64,000 bases of DNA from Eunapius fragilis. Lineage: Eukaryota; Porifera; Demospongiae; Spongillida; Spongillidae. The position numbers and the translations under genes are program-made. The DNA is taken from the NCBI GenBank assembly GCA_963681505.1, contig OY811978.1, forward strand, positions 9,869,288 through 9,933,287, in the 5' to 3' direction. Below the pieces are notes generated by a model that made no database searches, was not told the origin of the DNA, and saw only the letters and a program-made list of their open reading frames with translations. Below are positions 51,277 to 63,563 of the stretch, one piece after another (position 1 is the first letter of the stretch; each line of letters begins with the position of its first letter).

Positions 51277-53787
51277 CATTGAAATACTTGAGTGACATAC
51301 TTGACTCCTGCAGGAGTCATACATACTGACATACTTGACTCCTGCAGGAGTCATGCTTGGAGATACTTGACTCCTGTAGGAGTCATACATTGAGATACTT
51401 GACTCCTGCAGGAGTCTTGCATACTGACATACTTGACTCCTGCAGGAGTCATGCAAATATATGTACGACTCCTGCAGGAGTCATACATACTAACATACTG
51501 ACATACTTGACTCCTGCAGGAGTCATGCTTGGAGATACTTGACTCCTGCAGGAGTCATTCATAGAGGTACTTGACTCCTGCAGGAGTTATTCATTGTAAC
51601 ATATTTGACTCCTGCAGCAGGCATACAAACTGACATATTTGACTCCTGCAGGAGTCATGCAAATATATAGTTGACTCCTGCAGGAGTCATACATACTGAC
51701 ATACTTGACTCCTGCAGGAGTCATAAATATTGAAATACTTGACTCCTGCAGGAGTCATACATTGAAGTACTTGACTCCTGCAGGAGTCTGACATATTGAC
51801 ATACTTGACTCCTGCAGGAGACATAATTGAAATACTTGACTCCTGCAGGAGTCATACATTGAAATTCTTGAGTGACATACTTGACACTTGCAGGAGTCAT
51901 ACATAATGACATACTTGACTCCTGCAGGAGTCATGCATGGAGATACTTGACTCCTGCAGGAGTCGTACATTGAGATACTTGACTCCTGCAGGAGTCTTGC
52001 ATACTGACATACTTGACTCCTGCAGGAGTCATGCAAATATATAGGTGACTCCTGCAGGAGTCATACATATTGACATACTTGACTCCTGCAGGACTCATAC
52101 TTTCTGACATACTTGACTCCTGCAGGAGTCATACATGGAGATTGCTCACACCTGCAGGAGTCATACAAATTGACATATGACTCCTGCAGGAGGCATTCTT
52201 ACTGACATACTTGACTCCTGCAGGAGTCATGATTGGAGATACTTGACTCCTGCAGGAGTCATACATATTGACATATTTGACTCCTGCAGGAGTCATACAT
52301 TGAAATACTTGAGTCCTGCGGGAGTCATACATTGAGATACTTGACTCCTGCAGGAGTCAATGATACTGACATACTTGACTCCTGCAGGTGTCATGTATGG
52401 AGATCCTTGACTCCTGCAAGAGTCTTACATATTGATATTCTTGACTCCTGCAGGAGTCATTCATTGAAATACTTCACTCCTGCATGAGTCATATATTGAA
52501 ATACGTGACACCTGCAGGAGTCATTCATAGTGACATATTTGACTCCTGCAGGAGTCATTCATGGAGATTGCTCACTCCTGCCGGAGTCATACATATTGAC
52601 ATATGACTCCTGCAGTAGTCATTGATACTGACATACTTGACTCCTTCAGGTGTCATACATGGAGATACTTGACTCCTGCAGGAGTCATACATATAGAAAT
52701 ACTTGACTCCTGCAGGAGTCATACATTGAAATACTTGACTCCTGCAGGAGTCAGACATATTGATATACTTGATTCCTGCAGGAGTCATAATTGAAATAAT
52801 TGACTCCTGCAGGAGTCATATACATTGAAATACTTGAGTGACATACTTGACTCCTGCAGGAGTCATACATACTGACATACTTGACTCCTGCAGGAGTCAT
52901 GCTTGGAGATACTTGACTCCTGCAGGAGTCATACATTGAGATACTTGACTCCTGCAGGAGTCTTGCATACTGACATACTTGACTCCTGCAGGAGTCATGC
53001 AAATATATGTACGACTCCTGCAGGAGTCATACATACTAACATACTGACATACTTGACTCCTGCCGGAGTCATGCTTGGAGATACTTGACTCCTGCAGGAG
53101 TCATTCATTGAGGTACTTGACTCCTGCAGGAGTCATTCATTGTAACATATTGGACTCCAGCAGCAGGCATACAAACTGACATATTTGACTCCTGCAGGAG
53201 TCATGCAAATATATAGTTGACTCCTGCAGGAGTCATACATACTGACATACTTGACTCCTGCAGGAGTCATAAATATTGAAATACTTGACTCCTGCAGGAG
53301 TCATACATTGAAGTACTTGACTCCTGCAGGAGTCAGACATATTGACATACTTGAATCCTGCAGGAGACATAATTGAAATACTTGACTCCTGCATACATTG
53401 AAATTCTTGAGTGACATACTTGACACTTGCAGGAGTCATACATAATGACATACTTGACTCCTGCAGGAGTCATGCATGGAGATACTTGACTCCTGCAGGA
53501 GTCGTACATTGAGATACTTGACTCCTGCAGGAGTCTTGCATACTGACATACTTGACTCCTGCAGGAGTCATGCAAATATATAGTTGACTCATGCAGGAGT
53601 CATATATACTGGCATACTTGAAATACTTCACTCCTGCACGAGTCATATATTGAAATACGTGACTCCTGCAGGAGTCATTCATAGTGACATATTTGACTCC
53701 TGCAGGAGTCATTCATGGAGATTGCTCACTCCTGCAGGAGTCATACATATTGACATATGACTCCTGTAGTAGTCATTGATACTGACA
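51277..53787. repeat. Satellite C, block 7, with the LTR empty site
   Basis: Palindromic units. The first part (51277 onward) matches 52823 onward at an offset of 1546. The retrotransposon's empty target is GTCATATACATTGAAATAC at 52815-52833. The block ends at the fourth hairpin-ended element. Confidence 0.93.
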
Positions 53788-54642
53788 CACAAGTAAATAA
53801 AAACATTGTCTACGAGAAAGATGGTGGGATATAGGATTTGATTATGACATTGGTGGTGCAAAAAGCAAGGAAACAAGGTCTTATCAGAGGGGAAAATGTC
53901 ATAGTCCTATATTTAGCACATTTCTAGGACATGTGTTGTTTGTGTGCTAAATATAGGACTATGACATTTCCCCTTCTGATAAGACCATGTTACCTTGCTT
54001 TTTACACCACCAATGTCACAATCAAATCCTATATCCCACCAACTTTCTCGTAGAGAATGTTTTTATTTACTTGCTTTCTTTATTTTTTTTCACACCCATT
54101 TTATTATACAAGACATTAGTCTCGTACCCAGACCGTCTATGACGTAAGCGATTATCGCTGTAAACAGTATAATCACTACGTCCATACGTATGGACGTAGT
54201 GTTTACAGCGATAATCGCTTATGTCATAGACGGTCTGGGTACGAGACTAACAAGACATAGGAGGCTGATAGTCGATTGTTTATCAATGTATTATATTATA
54301 TAAAAGCGAGTCCTCCAGCCGATTCTGAAGCTATTGGTGTAATTTTCATCGCTTAGAAATGTTCCTGTCCTGAGTTATGCGTGGGCAAGAAGGAGAAGAC
54401 GACCCGCCCCTTGTTCCGAGACAGGGTACGAGGACGGGCAGTACACTCTTGTTCTCAACAACCACGCGGTTCAGCGACATGAAACAAAAACGAAACTACT
54501 CATTTTTGACTTCTAGATCGATTGCTAAAAGAAGCTACACGACCCGATCGTCGGGAGTGTTGTTACAGACGGGTCGCGTTTTTTTAATGACATTCATAGT
54601 CGGGGTCAAATCCTATATGGAAGTTTCTAACGAAACTCCCGA
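53788..54642 (-). mobile_element. Hairpin-ended element, main subfamily, copy 4 (855 bp)
   Basis: Lies at an offset of 12808 from the copy at 40980, with the same junctions and the same satellite on both sides. It therefore also descends by segmental duplication. Palindrome at 53789-54073, MITE at 54117-54249. Minor differences include ATTGTCTACG near 53806 and TCAGAGGGG near 53885. Confidence 0.82.
54117..54249. mobile_element. 133-bp palindromic MITE, copy 4
   Basis: Same ends, same 8-nt asymmetry and same ACAAGACAT duplications as copies 2 and 3. Confidence 0.86.
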
Positions 54643-55305
54643 TACTTGACTCCTTCAGGTGTCATACATGGAGATACTTGACTCTTGCAGGAGTCATACA
54701 TATTGAAATACTTAACTCCTGCAGGAGTTATACATTGAAATACTTGACTCCTGCAAGAGTCAGACATATTGATTTACTTGACTCCTGCAGGAGTCATAAT
54801 TGAAATAATTGACTCCTGCAGGAGTCATACATTGAAATACTTGACTCCTGCAGGAGTCTTGCATACTGACATACTTGACTCCTGCAGGAGTCATGCAAAT
54901 ATGTAGTTGACTCCTGCAGGAGTCATACATATTGACATACTTGACTCCTGCAGGACTCATACTTTCTGACATACTTGACTCCTGCAGGAGTCATACATGG
55001 AGATTGCTCACACCTGCAGGAGTCATACAAATTGACATATGACTCCTGCAGGAGGCATTCTTACTGACATACTTGACTCCTGCAGGAGTCATGATTGGAG
55101 ATACTTGACTCCTGCAGGAGTCATACATATTGACATATTTGACTCCTGCAGGAGTCATACATTGAAATACTTGAGTCCTGCGGGAGTCATACATTGAGAT
55201 ACTTGACTCCTGCAGGAGTCAATGATACTGACATACTTGACTCCTGCAGGTGTCATGTATGGAGATCCTTGACTCCTGCAAGAGTCTTACATATTGATAT
55301 TCTTG
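54643..55305. repeat. Satellite C, block 8, right end of the array
   Basis: Last palindromic units. The array breaks inside a unit (ATTGATATTCTTG at 55305), where a telomere-like GGTTAGGGTTAGGG starts a low-copy repeat. This is the boundary of the satellite domain. Confidence 0.92.
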
Positions 55306-56640
55306 GGTTAGGGTTAGGGTGGATTTATGGCCCTGGCATAGTTTCTATTTACCATGTTATGGAGCTTCTTGTAGGTTACAAGTGGGGGCGGATACGCCCG
55401 TCACGTTTAATCACGTGATATGAGGGAGGCGAAATTTGTGTGCAACCCCCAGTGTGTTTTCCAAACTAGTACATCTCTTTACAAGTAGCTAGAGCATGTG
55501 ATAGCTAGTGATAATTCAGTTATTCAGTTCTATCAGACTCTCCAAGCTGGACAACCACATATACTAAGGACGGCTGATGGCCACTGATATTTTCAACCTG
55601 AAGACTTTGGCTTGGAGCAGGTGAAGGGAGCATGGGTGACATCTCAGCAGAATGGCCCTAGCATATTCTGCGTCAGTAACGTGATACCCCCAGATTTTTA
55701 ATATTCTGAGATAGGGGCTGGAGAAGAGAAAAGGGATGGAATGTGTTATTAAGTGGTACATAAAAAAGGACAAGTTATAAGACAAATAAAATATTGAATT
55801 TGTGTGTTTGTTCAACAGTTACATGATGAAATCATATCACATGAAGGGAGGGGGGTGGGGTGAAAGAGGGACAGACATAGGTGTGGCAATGTTGCTAGTC
55901 ACCTCACTCCTAATTCTCTGTCTCCCTCCCCCACCCTCACCATATCTCCTGAACACCCTCATTCTCCACACACACACACACACACAAATACACACACATG
56001 CAAACATACGTACACATTGCCCCACACACATGCACAAACACAGTGACACACATGCACACAACCTTTGCTGGTCCTTCGATCAGTTTAGTAAGCTCGGTCG
56101 GCATCCAGCCAAAATAGCCAACCCTTCTCTTACAGCCAAACGTTTCTCAGCTAGAGAAGTACTGATAGAGTGTTGAGGTAGTAATGGTTGTGTGTTGAAG
56201 TGAGAGTGTATCTCAGGGAAGCCTTTGAGGAATGGTCTGGACACTCCTGTAAATGAACCACTAGCTCAACAAGCGAGTTCTCAACTTTATTCACAAGCAC
56301 CCACGGACTGTGAACAAGAACAAGAAAAAGGGTTAACAGCTGAAGAGTCGGACATAGACATTCACAAGTATATACATTCATTAATACATTTGAAATTATG
56401 AATCTTAACGGTTTTGTTAATGCGTCGGTTTATTGTTGATCGGTTGATCTGGGTAGATCGCAATTAGGCTGCTCACGTGAGTACCATTTATATTCAATGG
56501 CGACGTACAACAGGCAAGAATATATGACAGGCGGATGGTAGGACCTACCAGTGTGATCACAGCGTAGTTGGATAATCATTTCTCAACAGGCTCAATTCAT
56601 ATTAGCTGTAATTGTGAGAAAATTGTCAATTCTTATAAGT
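55306..56640. repeat. Low-copy repeat, copy 1
   Basis: 55306-56074 matches 58418-59321, and 56555-56640 matches 59484-59567. It begins GGTTAGGGTTAGGGTGG and contains TCACGTGATATGAGGGAGGC. Between them, 56075-56554 is unmatched in the window and shows nothing I recognise. Relative to copy 2 it lacks 139 bp after CAGACTCTCCAAGCTGG (55534). Short frames here have no recognisable domain. Confidence 0.8.
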
Positions 56641-58360
56641 GCACACAACCCCCTCAACACCCCCAGTGCACACCCATAGGTATGTACACATCCCCTCAAC
56701 ACCCCCAGTGCACACTCATAGGTATGCACACATCCCCCTCAACACCCCCTACGCACACCCATAGCTATGCACACATCCGCCTCAACACCCCCAGCGCACA
56801 CCCATAGGTATGTACACATCCCCCTCAAGACCCCCAGTGCACACACATAGCTATGCACACATCCCCCTCAACACCCCCAGTGCACACCCATAGGTATGTA
56901 CACATCCCCTCAACACCCCCCAGCGCACACCCATAGCTATGCACACATCCCCCTCAACACCCCCAGTGCACACCCATAGGTATGTACACATCCCCTTCCC
57001 CCCCCACCCCCCAGCGCACACCCATAGGTATGCACACATCCCCCTCAACACCCCCAGTGCACACACATAGCTATGTACACATCCCCCTCAATACTCCCAG
57101 TGCACACCCTTAGGTATGTACACATCCCCTCAACACCCCCAGCGCACACCCACATCCCCTCAACACCCCCCAGCTCACACCCACATCCCCTCAACACCCC
57201 CCAGCTCACACCCACATCCCCTCAACACCCCCAGTGCACACTCATAGGTATGCACACATCCCCCTCAACACCCCCTACGCACACCCATAGCTATGCACAC
57301 ATCCGCCTCAACACCCCCAGCGCACACCCATAGGTATGTACACATCCCCCTCAAGACCCCCAGTGCACACACATAGCTATGCACACATCCCCCTCAACAC
57401 CCCCAGTGCACACCCATAGGTATGTACACATCCCCTTCAACACCCCCAGTGCACACCCATAGCTATGTACACATCCCCCTCAACACTCCCAGTGCACAGC
57501 CATAGGTATGTACACATCCCCTCAACACCCCCCAGTGCACACCCATAGCTATGCACACATCCCCCTCAACACCCCCAGTGCACACCCATACGTATGTACA
57601 CATCCCCTCAACACCAGCAGTGCACACTCATAGGTATGCACACATCCCCCTCAACACCCCCTACGCACACCCATAGCTATGCACACATCACCCTCAACAC
57701 CCCCAGTGCACACCCATAGGTATGTACACATCCCCTCAACACCCCCAGTGCACACTCATAGGTATGCACACATCCCCCTCAACACCCCCTACGCACACCC
57801 ATAGCTATGCACACATCCGCCTCAACACCCCCAGTGCACACCCATAGGTATGCACACATCACCCTCAACACCCCCAGCGCACACCCATAGGTATGTACAC
57901 ATCCCCCTCAACACCCCCAGTGCACACCCATAGGTATGTACACATCCCCTTCCCCCCCCCCCCCCCCCCCAGCGCACACCCATAGGTATGCACACATCCC
58001 CTTCAACACCCCCAGTGCACACCCATAGCTATGTACACATCCCCCTCAACACTCCCAGTGCACAGCCATAGGTATGTACACATCCCCTCAACACCCCCCT
58101 GCGCACACCCACATCCCCTCAACACCCCCCAGCGCACACACATAGCTATGTACACATCCCCCTCAACACCAGCAGTGCACACCCATAGGTATGTACACAT
58201 CCCCCTCAACACCAGCAGTGCACACCCATAGGTATGTACACATCCCCCTCAACACCAGCAGTGCACACACATAGCTATGTACACATCCCCCTCAACACCA
58301 GCAGTGCACACCCATAGGTATGTACACATCCCCCTCAACACCCCCAGTGCGCACACATCC
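56640..58360. repeat. 42-bp minisatellite
   Basis: Tandem units near 41-43 bp of CACACCCATAGGTATGTA, then CACATCCCCCTCAACACC and CCCAGTG. Variants alternate CATAGGTATG/CATAGCTATG and GTACAC/GCACAC. C-rich runs lie at 57000-57010 and 57950-57970. A block of about 600 bp around 56690-57240 is repeated at 57234-57430 and again at 57740. Strong strand asymmetry: the plus strand is C-rich. Confidence 0.92.
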
Positions 58361-58417
58361 CACCTCTAAACCTTTCCAATTGGAAATAAGGTGTTATTAC
58401 CTATTCTACCAGCCCGA

Positions 58418-59389
58418 GGTTAGGGTTAGGGTGGATTTATGGCCCTGGCATAGTTTCTATTTACCATGTTATGGAGCTTCTTGTAGGTTACAAGTGGGGG
58501 CGGATACGCCCGTCACGTTTAAGCACGTGATATGAGGGAGGCGAAATTTGTGTGCAACCCCCAGTGTGTTTTCCAAACTAGTACATCTCTTTACAAGTAG
58601 CTAGAGCATGTGATAGCTAGTGATAATTCAGTTATTCAGTTCTATCAGACTCTCCAAGCTGGAGAGTGATCTGGAAGCACAGCCAGACCTTGACGAAGTG
58701 TTATACTCACCACGAGTGCTTTCTCCTGGGTCCTCTTTTACATCCCAGCTCAGCCTAAGCTCATCCATCTGTGAGATAAACAGCCAGACTCTCCAAGCTG
58801 GACAACCACATATACTAAGGACGGCTGATGGCCACTGATATTTTCAACCTGAAGACTTTGGCTTGGAGCAGGTGAAGGGAGCATGGGTGACATCTCAGCA
58901 GAAAGGCCCTAGCTTATTCTGCGTCAGTAACGTGATACCCCCAGATTTTTAATATTCTGAGATAGGGGCTGGAGAATAGAAAAGGGATGGAATGTGTTAT
59001 TAAGTGGTACATAAAAAAGGACAAGTTATAAGACAAATAAAATATTGAATTTGTGTGTTTGTTCAACAGTTACATGATGAAATCATATCACATGAAGGGA
59101 GGGGGGTGGGGTGAAAGAGGGACAGACATAGGTGTGGCAATGTTGCTAGTCACCTCACTCCTAATTCTCTGTCTCCCTCCCCCACCCTCACCATATCTCC
59201 TGAACACCCTCATTCTCCACACACACACACACAAATACACACACATGCAAACATACGTACACATTGCCCCACACACATGCACAAACACAGTGACACACAT
59301 GCACACAACCTTTGCTGGTCCATGCGAACAGGGGAAGCATAGCTCCCATGTGGACAGAGGAAGCATAGCTCCCACACACACACATCCAA

Positions 59390-59461
<72 letters not shown>

Positions 59462-59567
59462 AGCAGTACGTACCTATCAGGGTTCACAGCGTAGTTGGAT
59501 AATCATTTCTCAACAGGCTCAATTCATATCAGCTGTAATTGTGAGAAAATGGTCAATTCTTATTAGT
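58418..59567. repeat. Low-copy repeat, copy 2
   Basis: Counterpart of 55306-56640 at an initial offset of 3112. It contains 139 bp (58646-58784) absent from copy 1 and bounded by CAGACTCTCCAAGCTGG at 58646 and 58785, so copy 1 can be explained by deletion between these 17-bp direct repeats. Section 59322-59484 is different from copy 1 and holds GAAGCATAGCTCCCA subrepeats and a CA run. Confidence 0.82.
59392..59459. repeat. CA microsatellite
   Basis: Uninterrupted CA dinucleotides, about 34 repeats. Confidence 0.95.
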
Positions 59568-59571
59568 GCAC

Positions 59572-59628
<57 letters not shown>

Positions 59629-59868
59629 TGGATGGCTAGCTGCAGATGGCTGGATGGCTAGCTATGACATACTCTGACGTAGATAGTAAATAAACATAAA
59701 CACGCACACACACAAGCATAGCTCCCAGGTGAACAGGGGAAGCATAGCTCCCATGTGGAGAGGAAAAGCATAGCTCCCATGAGGACAGGTCCGGGGGGAA
59801 GCACAGCTACCACGTGGAGAGAGAGGGGATTAATTAATTACCTGCACCTTGTAACACCATAGCAATCA
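59567..59868. repeat. CA microsatellite plus GAAGCATAGCTCCCA subrepeats
   Basis: CA run to 59626, then ATGGCTAGCT repeats. Degenerate copies of about 24 bp of GGGAAGCATAGCTCCCATG follow at 59716-59810, related to those at 59330-59375. No gene is recognised. Confidence 0.75.
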
Positions 59869-60195
59869 TACGCATGTGCGCGCTAGCGCGCGCACACACA
59901 CGCACACACGCACACACACACACACACACTCACGTGCAGGTACTTCGGTGTCCACCGGTTTTCCGAAATTCCGAAACACCTCTTTGTCAGCTGTCACGAT
60001 GGCAACAAGAATGTGGCACACTACACATGCGCTCCCCCAAAAGTAACTCACGTACGGGAATGTTTAAAGCAACATGATGCCTAAAAAAATGGTCATGGGT
60101 GCGCACTAAATCCAGCTGTTGTATAATATATTACTGTTAATAATAGCAATTATCATGGCTCACGTGATTGAGAGAGAGAGAGAGAGAGAGAGAGA

Positions 60196-60242
<47 letters not shown>
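59869..60242. repeat. Z-prone GC/CA run and GA/GT microsatellites
   Basis: 59869-59932 is alternating purine-pyrimidine (GCATGTGCGCGCTAGCGCGC, then CA repeats) with a near-palindromic centre. 60170-60242 is (GA)n, (GT)n, (GA)n. Between them is unrecognised sequence. Confidence 0.85.
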
Positions 60243-60246
<4 letters not shown>

Positions 60247-60368
60247 CACGCATATTTAGAAGCGTAATAGATGACAGTGGCTTGTTTGCGCCTGACGATG
60301 TGCAGAACGATATGCACTACGCCCACGCTCCCCTAAAACTCACTATGCCGAAATAGTCACGGCTTTTC

Positions 60369-60575
60369 GGTTAGGGGTTAGGGTGAAGTTCTTCCTAATT
60401 TCCTAATTCCTGGTCACGGGCGCACACTAAATTCAGCTATCACACAAAAATAATTGGTATATACGGAGGCTTCTTGTTAAGGGCTTAATCACGTGATACT
60501 AGGAGAGCCAAATGTGTGGATTTGATTTGTGCAACCCCCAGCGTGTTTTCCAAACAAGTATAAGAGGCTAGAACA
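60369..60575. repeat. Low-copy repeat, diverged third copy (partial)
   Basis: Begins GGTTAGGGGTTAGGGTG. It regains similarity at 60472-60560 (GCTTCTTGTTA, TTAATCACGTGATA, GTGCAACCCCCAG, GTGTTTTCCAAAC), in the same order as copies 1 and 2 but diverged and rearranged in the middle. Confidence 0.6.
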
Positions 60576-60802
60576 GCACTGCACGTGCATTCCTATTCGT
60601 ATCCGTAATCATTTGGGCTCAAAAGTGTACGTTTGTGTAGGTTTCATTCGGTGTCTATGGCAACCCCATCCTCTATCCATACTTGTGTTGGGTTGTACCA
60701 ATGGGGTAGCGAGTGGCCCACGGGCACGGCTTTACCATTTCCTGGTAGCACTACCATCGCCCCACAGCTGAGATTTAAGCAGGTGGGTACAGCAATTATC
60801 CC

Positions 60803-60971
60803 CTGAGGACCCGCGCTTGCCCAAGTCGGGCATCCAAGCTCTTTTGGCCTATACCGATGTATGGAGTGGGCGGTAACAGTTCCATTCAGTGGAACTGTTA
60901 CCGCCCACTCCATACATCGGTATAGGCCAAAAGAGCTTGGATGCCCGACTTTGTAGAGCCCCGGTCCTCAG
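60803..60971. repeat. 129-bp perfect palindrome within a longer inverted repeat
   Basis: Arms 60823-60884 and 60890-60951 are perfectly complementary over 62 nt around a 5-nt loop (TTCAG). An outer 9-nt pair, CTGAGGACC/GGTCCTCAG (60803 and 60963), extends the symmetry across an 11-nt mismatched gap. The identity of the arms suggests a young foldback insertion, recent arm conversion, or a library or assembly artefact. Confidence 0.9.
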
Positions 60972-61445
60972 ATGTTACGCGACACGACGACGCAGGTAAA
61001 TCACAGCCGCGGGGCGGGGGTCGGAAAAGCTGGGAAGCGTATACCCAGGCTCGGTGCGCTCGGCGTTGTGAGATGGCAAAGCCCAAGGCGACTACGGTGG
61101 GTAGCCGACAAATCCACAAAAGTAGACATTTGAAGGCTAGTGGAGTGGATAAAAAACGAAATAAAAGCTTCTCCCGTCAACCCTGCCACCTCTGGAGGGG
61201 CCCACGATGTTGAGAACACCGTGCGCGCTTCCCCTCCGCAAAACTGACTTGTGCCCTTTCTCTGATCAAGTGCCCAGACCCGTCATTGTTTGATGACGTG
61301 ATGCGTGTCCCCCCCCCCCCCGCCAGGCAATCATAAGATACTATAAGAGCACTGTATATGAACCCGCTGTCGTCACTCCACTCGGCTCCAGGACATGTAC
61401 ACGCGTGCATGCACGCAGCAGCGCGCATGTATAATTAAAAGCTAT
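60972..61445. other. Unrecognised low-copy sequence
   Basis: No repeat family or RNA gene is recognised. A very basic frame from ATG at 61073 to 61213 (46 codons, many Lys, Arg and His) could be a chance frame or a first exon. I cannot assign it. A C11 run lies near 61311. Confidence 0.3.
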
Positions 61446-62073
61446 ATGAATATTGGTTATATATCGCAAATCCCCGCGCTTGTCTACCGTAACCACCGCA
61501 AGAGACTGACTGTGGTGCCCATTTGGCAGGTCCACGACCGTTCGCCTAGCATGCGCCAAATCGCATACCGTCGGCTTCTGGCTCCGCAATACGGATTCGT
61601 CGGTTCTCCGCAACTGTATACGTTTGTAGCTCAAAAAGTGCAATGTGGGAGAAGTACACGAGACTGCGTGGCCGATTTGGCAGCTCGACGACGGTTCGCC
61701 TAGCTGCAAAAGTATATATAAATTTTTTAGTCCCATGAATAATATCACGTGATCATTGCAGCCAGAGGAAGGGGGGCGTGTGACATAACCGTAGCTACTA
61801 GGCCTCGGAGGGTGCTGCAGTGAAGATGAACCATCGCAATCCACCCGGGAGCATAAAGTATACGCTGCCGGCCCCAAATAGAGATTCTGTCGAGCGCTCG
61901 CGGGCTATACTTCTCATCCAGCTACCACGTTAATCGACCGCTCACACCTGGCCAACCAGACGGGTGCATAGACCGAGTTGTCTGCAACCGCGCAGTTCCG
62001 CCATTTCACTCTTGATGTCATGTGGTGACGACTACACAACTCGTACCTTCTGATGACCGTTTAATCACAGAGC

Positions 62074-62198
62074 GACCATATATCACCGCATGAAATGTAT
62101 GGGTGACGTACATGCTGATCGCGTGAGCTAATCCTTCCCGAGTTAGGCGATGGACTGGGCACCTATGTCACCCATACATTTCATGCAGTGATATGGTC
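62074..62198. repeat. Inverted repeat within the 1.4-kb duplication, copy 1
   Basis: Arm 62074-62107 (GACCATATATCACCGCATGA and on to GGGTGAC) pairs with 62167-62198, with two small imperfections and a loop of about 59 nt. The same structure is at 63439-63563 in the second copy. Confidence 0.8.
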
Positions 62199-62709
62199 AC
62201 TCTCTCGAGGTCTGGTCCTCCGGGGCTTGGCATCATGGAGACCAGAGCAACACTTTGCGATAGAAATATGGTTTACCTAGCCGGCTGCATTCAAGTGCGG
62301 TCGTTGAAGTCTAAAGTTTGTGAGGTGTGCACTGCTGTTTGGTATGGGAGTTTGTATGGAGCGTCCATAAAAGGAGTTGAAAGAACTAATTGGGATGACG
62401 ATTTCAACATGCAGACACTTAATATGTGATTCAGAGCTATCGAAAGCGTGGAATAATGACTCGGGTAAGGTATTGGCTATACCCTCCGTCTTCCTCGGGA
62501 TCACGTGATGAGCATGGGTGGGTTGACGTAATAAAGAAACTACGTACTACAGCAGGCAGCCAGATCTTAATCCTATAGTAAGCTTACTCTTGATATCATA
62601 CTGACCGAGACCGTGACGAGACACATCCCACCGGTCTGTCTTTAGAAGCTCCGCCCTACCGGAGTGGACGAGGCACCTTACATATATATAAATACGTTTA
62701 AGTATAATC

Positions 62710-62710
<1 letters not shown>

Positions 62711-62790
<80 letters not shown>
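62711..62790. repeat. CT microsatellite
   Basis: About 40 uninterrupted CT dinucleotides, placed between the two copies of the 1.4-kb duplication. Confidence 0.96.
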
Positions 62791-62794
<4 letters not shown>

Positions 62795-63438
62795 ACAAGG
62801 GCACTAACCCCCTCCTTTTCTTGGCACCACGACATTGCCCGCCCAACACTGTGAATATTGGTTATACCACACAGGCCATCGCTATAGGTGTATTGCTCGA
62901 GAAAGTCCCATTGCGTTGCGTGGAACCACCACAAGGGACTGTGGTGCCCATTTGGCACGTTCGCCTTGCATGCGCCAAATCGCAACACGTCCGCTTCTGG
63001 CTCCGCAATACGGATTCGTCGGTTCTTTCCGCAACTGTGTACGTCTGTAGCTCAAAATAAAAGCATTGTGTAACGTGGGAGAAGTACACGAGACTGCGTG
63101 GCCGATTTGGCAGCTCGACGACGGATCGCCATATAACAAAAAAAAATTTTTAGTCCCATGAATAATATCACGTGATCATTGCAGTCAGGGGAAGGGGGGC
63201 GTGTGACGTAACCGTAGGTACTAGCTAGGCCTCGGAGGGTGCTTTAGTGAAGATGAACCATCGCAATCCACCCGGGAGCATAAAGTATACGCTGCCGGCC
63301 CCAAATAGAGATTCTGTCGAGCGCTCGCGGGCGGGCTATAGTATACCCATGCATCCAGCAACCACGTTAATCGACCGCTCACACATGTGGTGACGACTAC
63401 ACAACTCGTACCTTCTGATGACCGTTTAATCACAGAGC

Positions 63439-63563
63439 GACCATATATCACCGCATGAAATGTATGGGTGACGTACATGCTGATCGCGTGAGCTAATCCT
63501 TCCCGAGTTAGGCGATGGACTGGGCACCTATGTCACCCATACATTTCATGCAGTGATATGGTC
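63439..63563. repeat. Inverted repeat within the 1.4-kb duplication, copy 2
   Basis: Same arms and loop as at 62074-62198, shifted by 1365 bp. Confidence 0.8.

Noticed and set aside
23674..55305. CRISPR-like look of satellite C (palindromic repeats with spacers)
   Set aside because: Spacers are a small reused set that diverge from each other by mutation, units are tandemly duplicated in phrases, no cas genes exist, and the setting is eukaryotic.
55306..55321. Telomere
   Set aside because: Only two TTAGGG units, internal, repeated at 58418. At most an interstitial telomere-like motif.
59088..59487. Frames reading long Val-Cys or Thr-His runs
   Set aside because: Direct translation of the CA microsatellites.
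61073..61213. Small basic frame as a gene for a ribosome-biogenesis-like protein
   Set aside because: Resemblance is only lysine and arginine richness. No splice structure or homologous motif can be supported.
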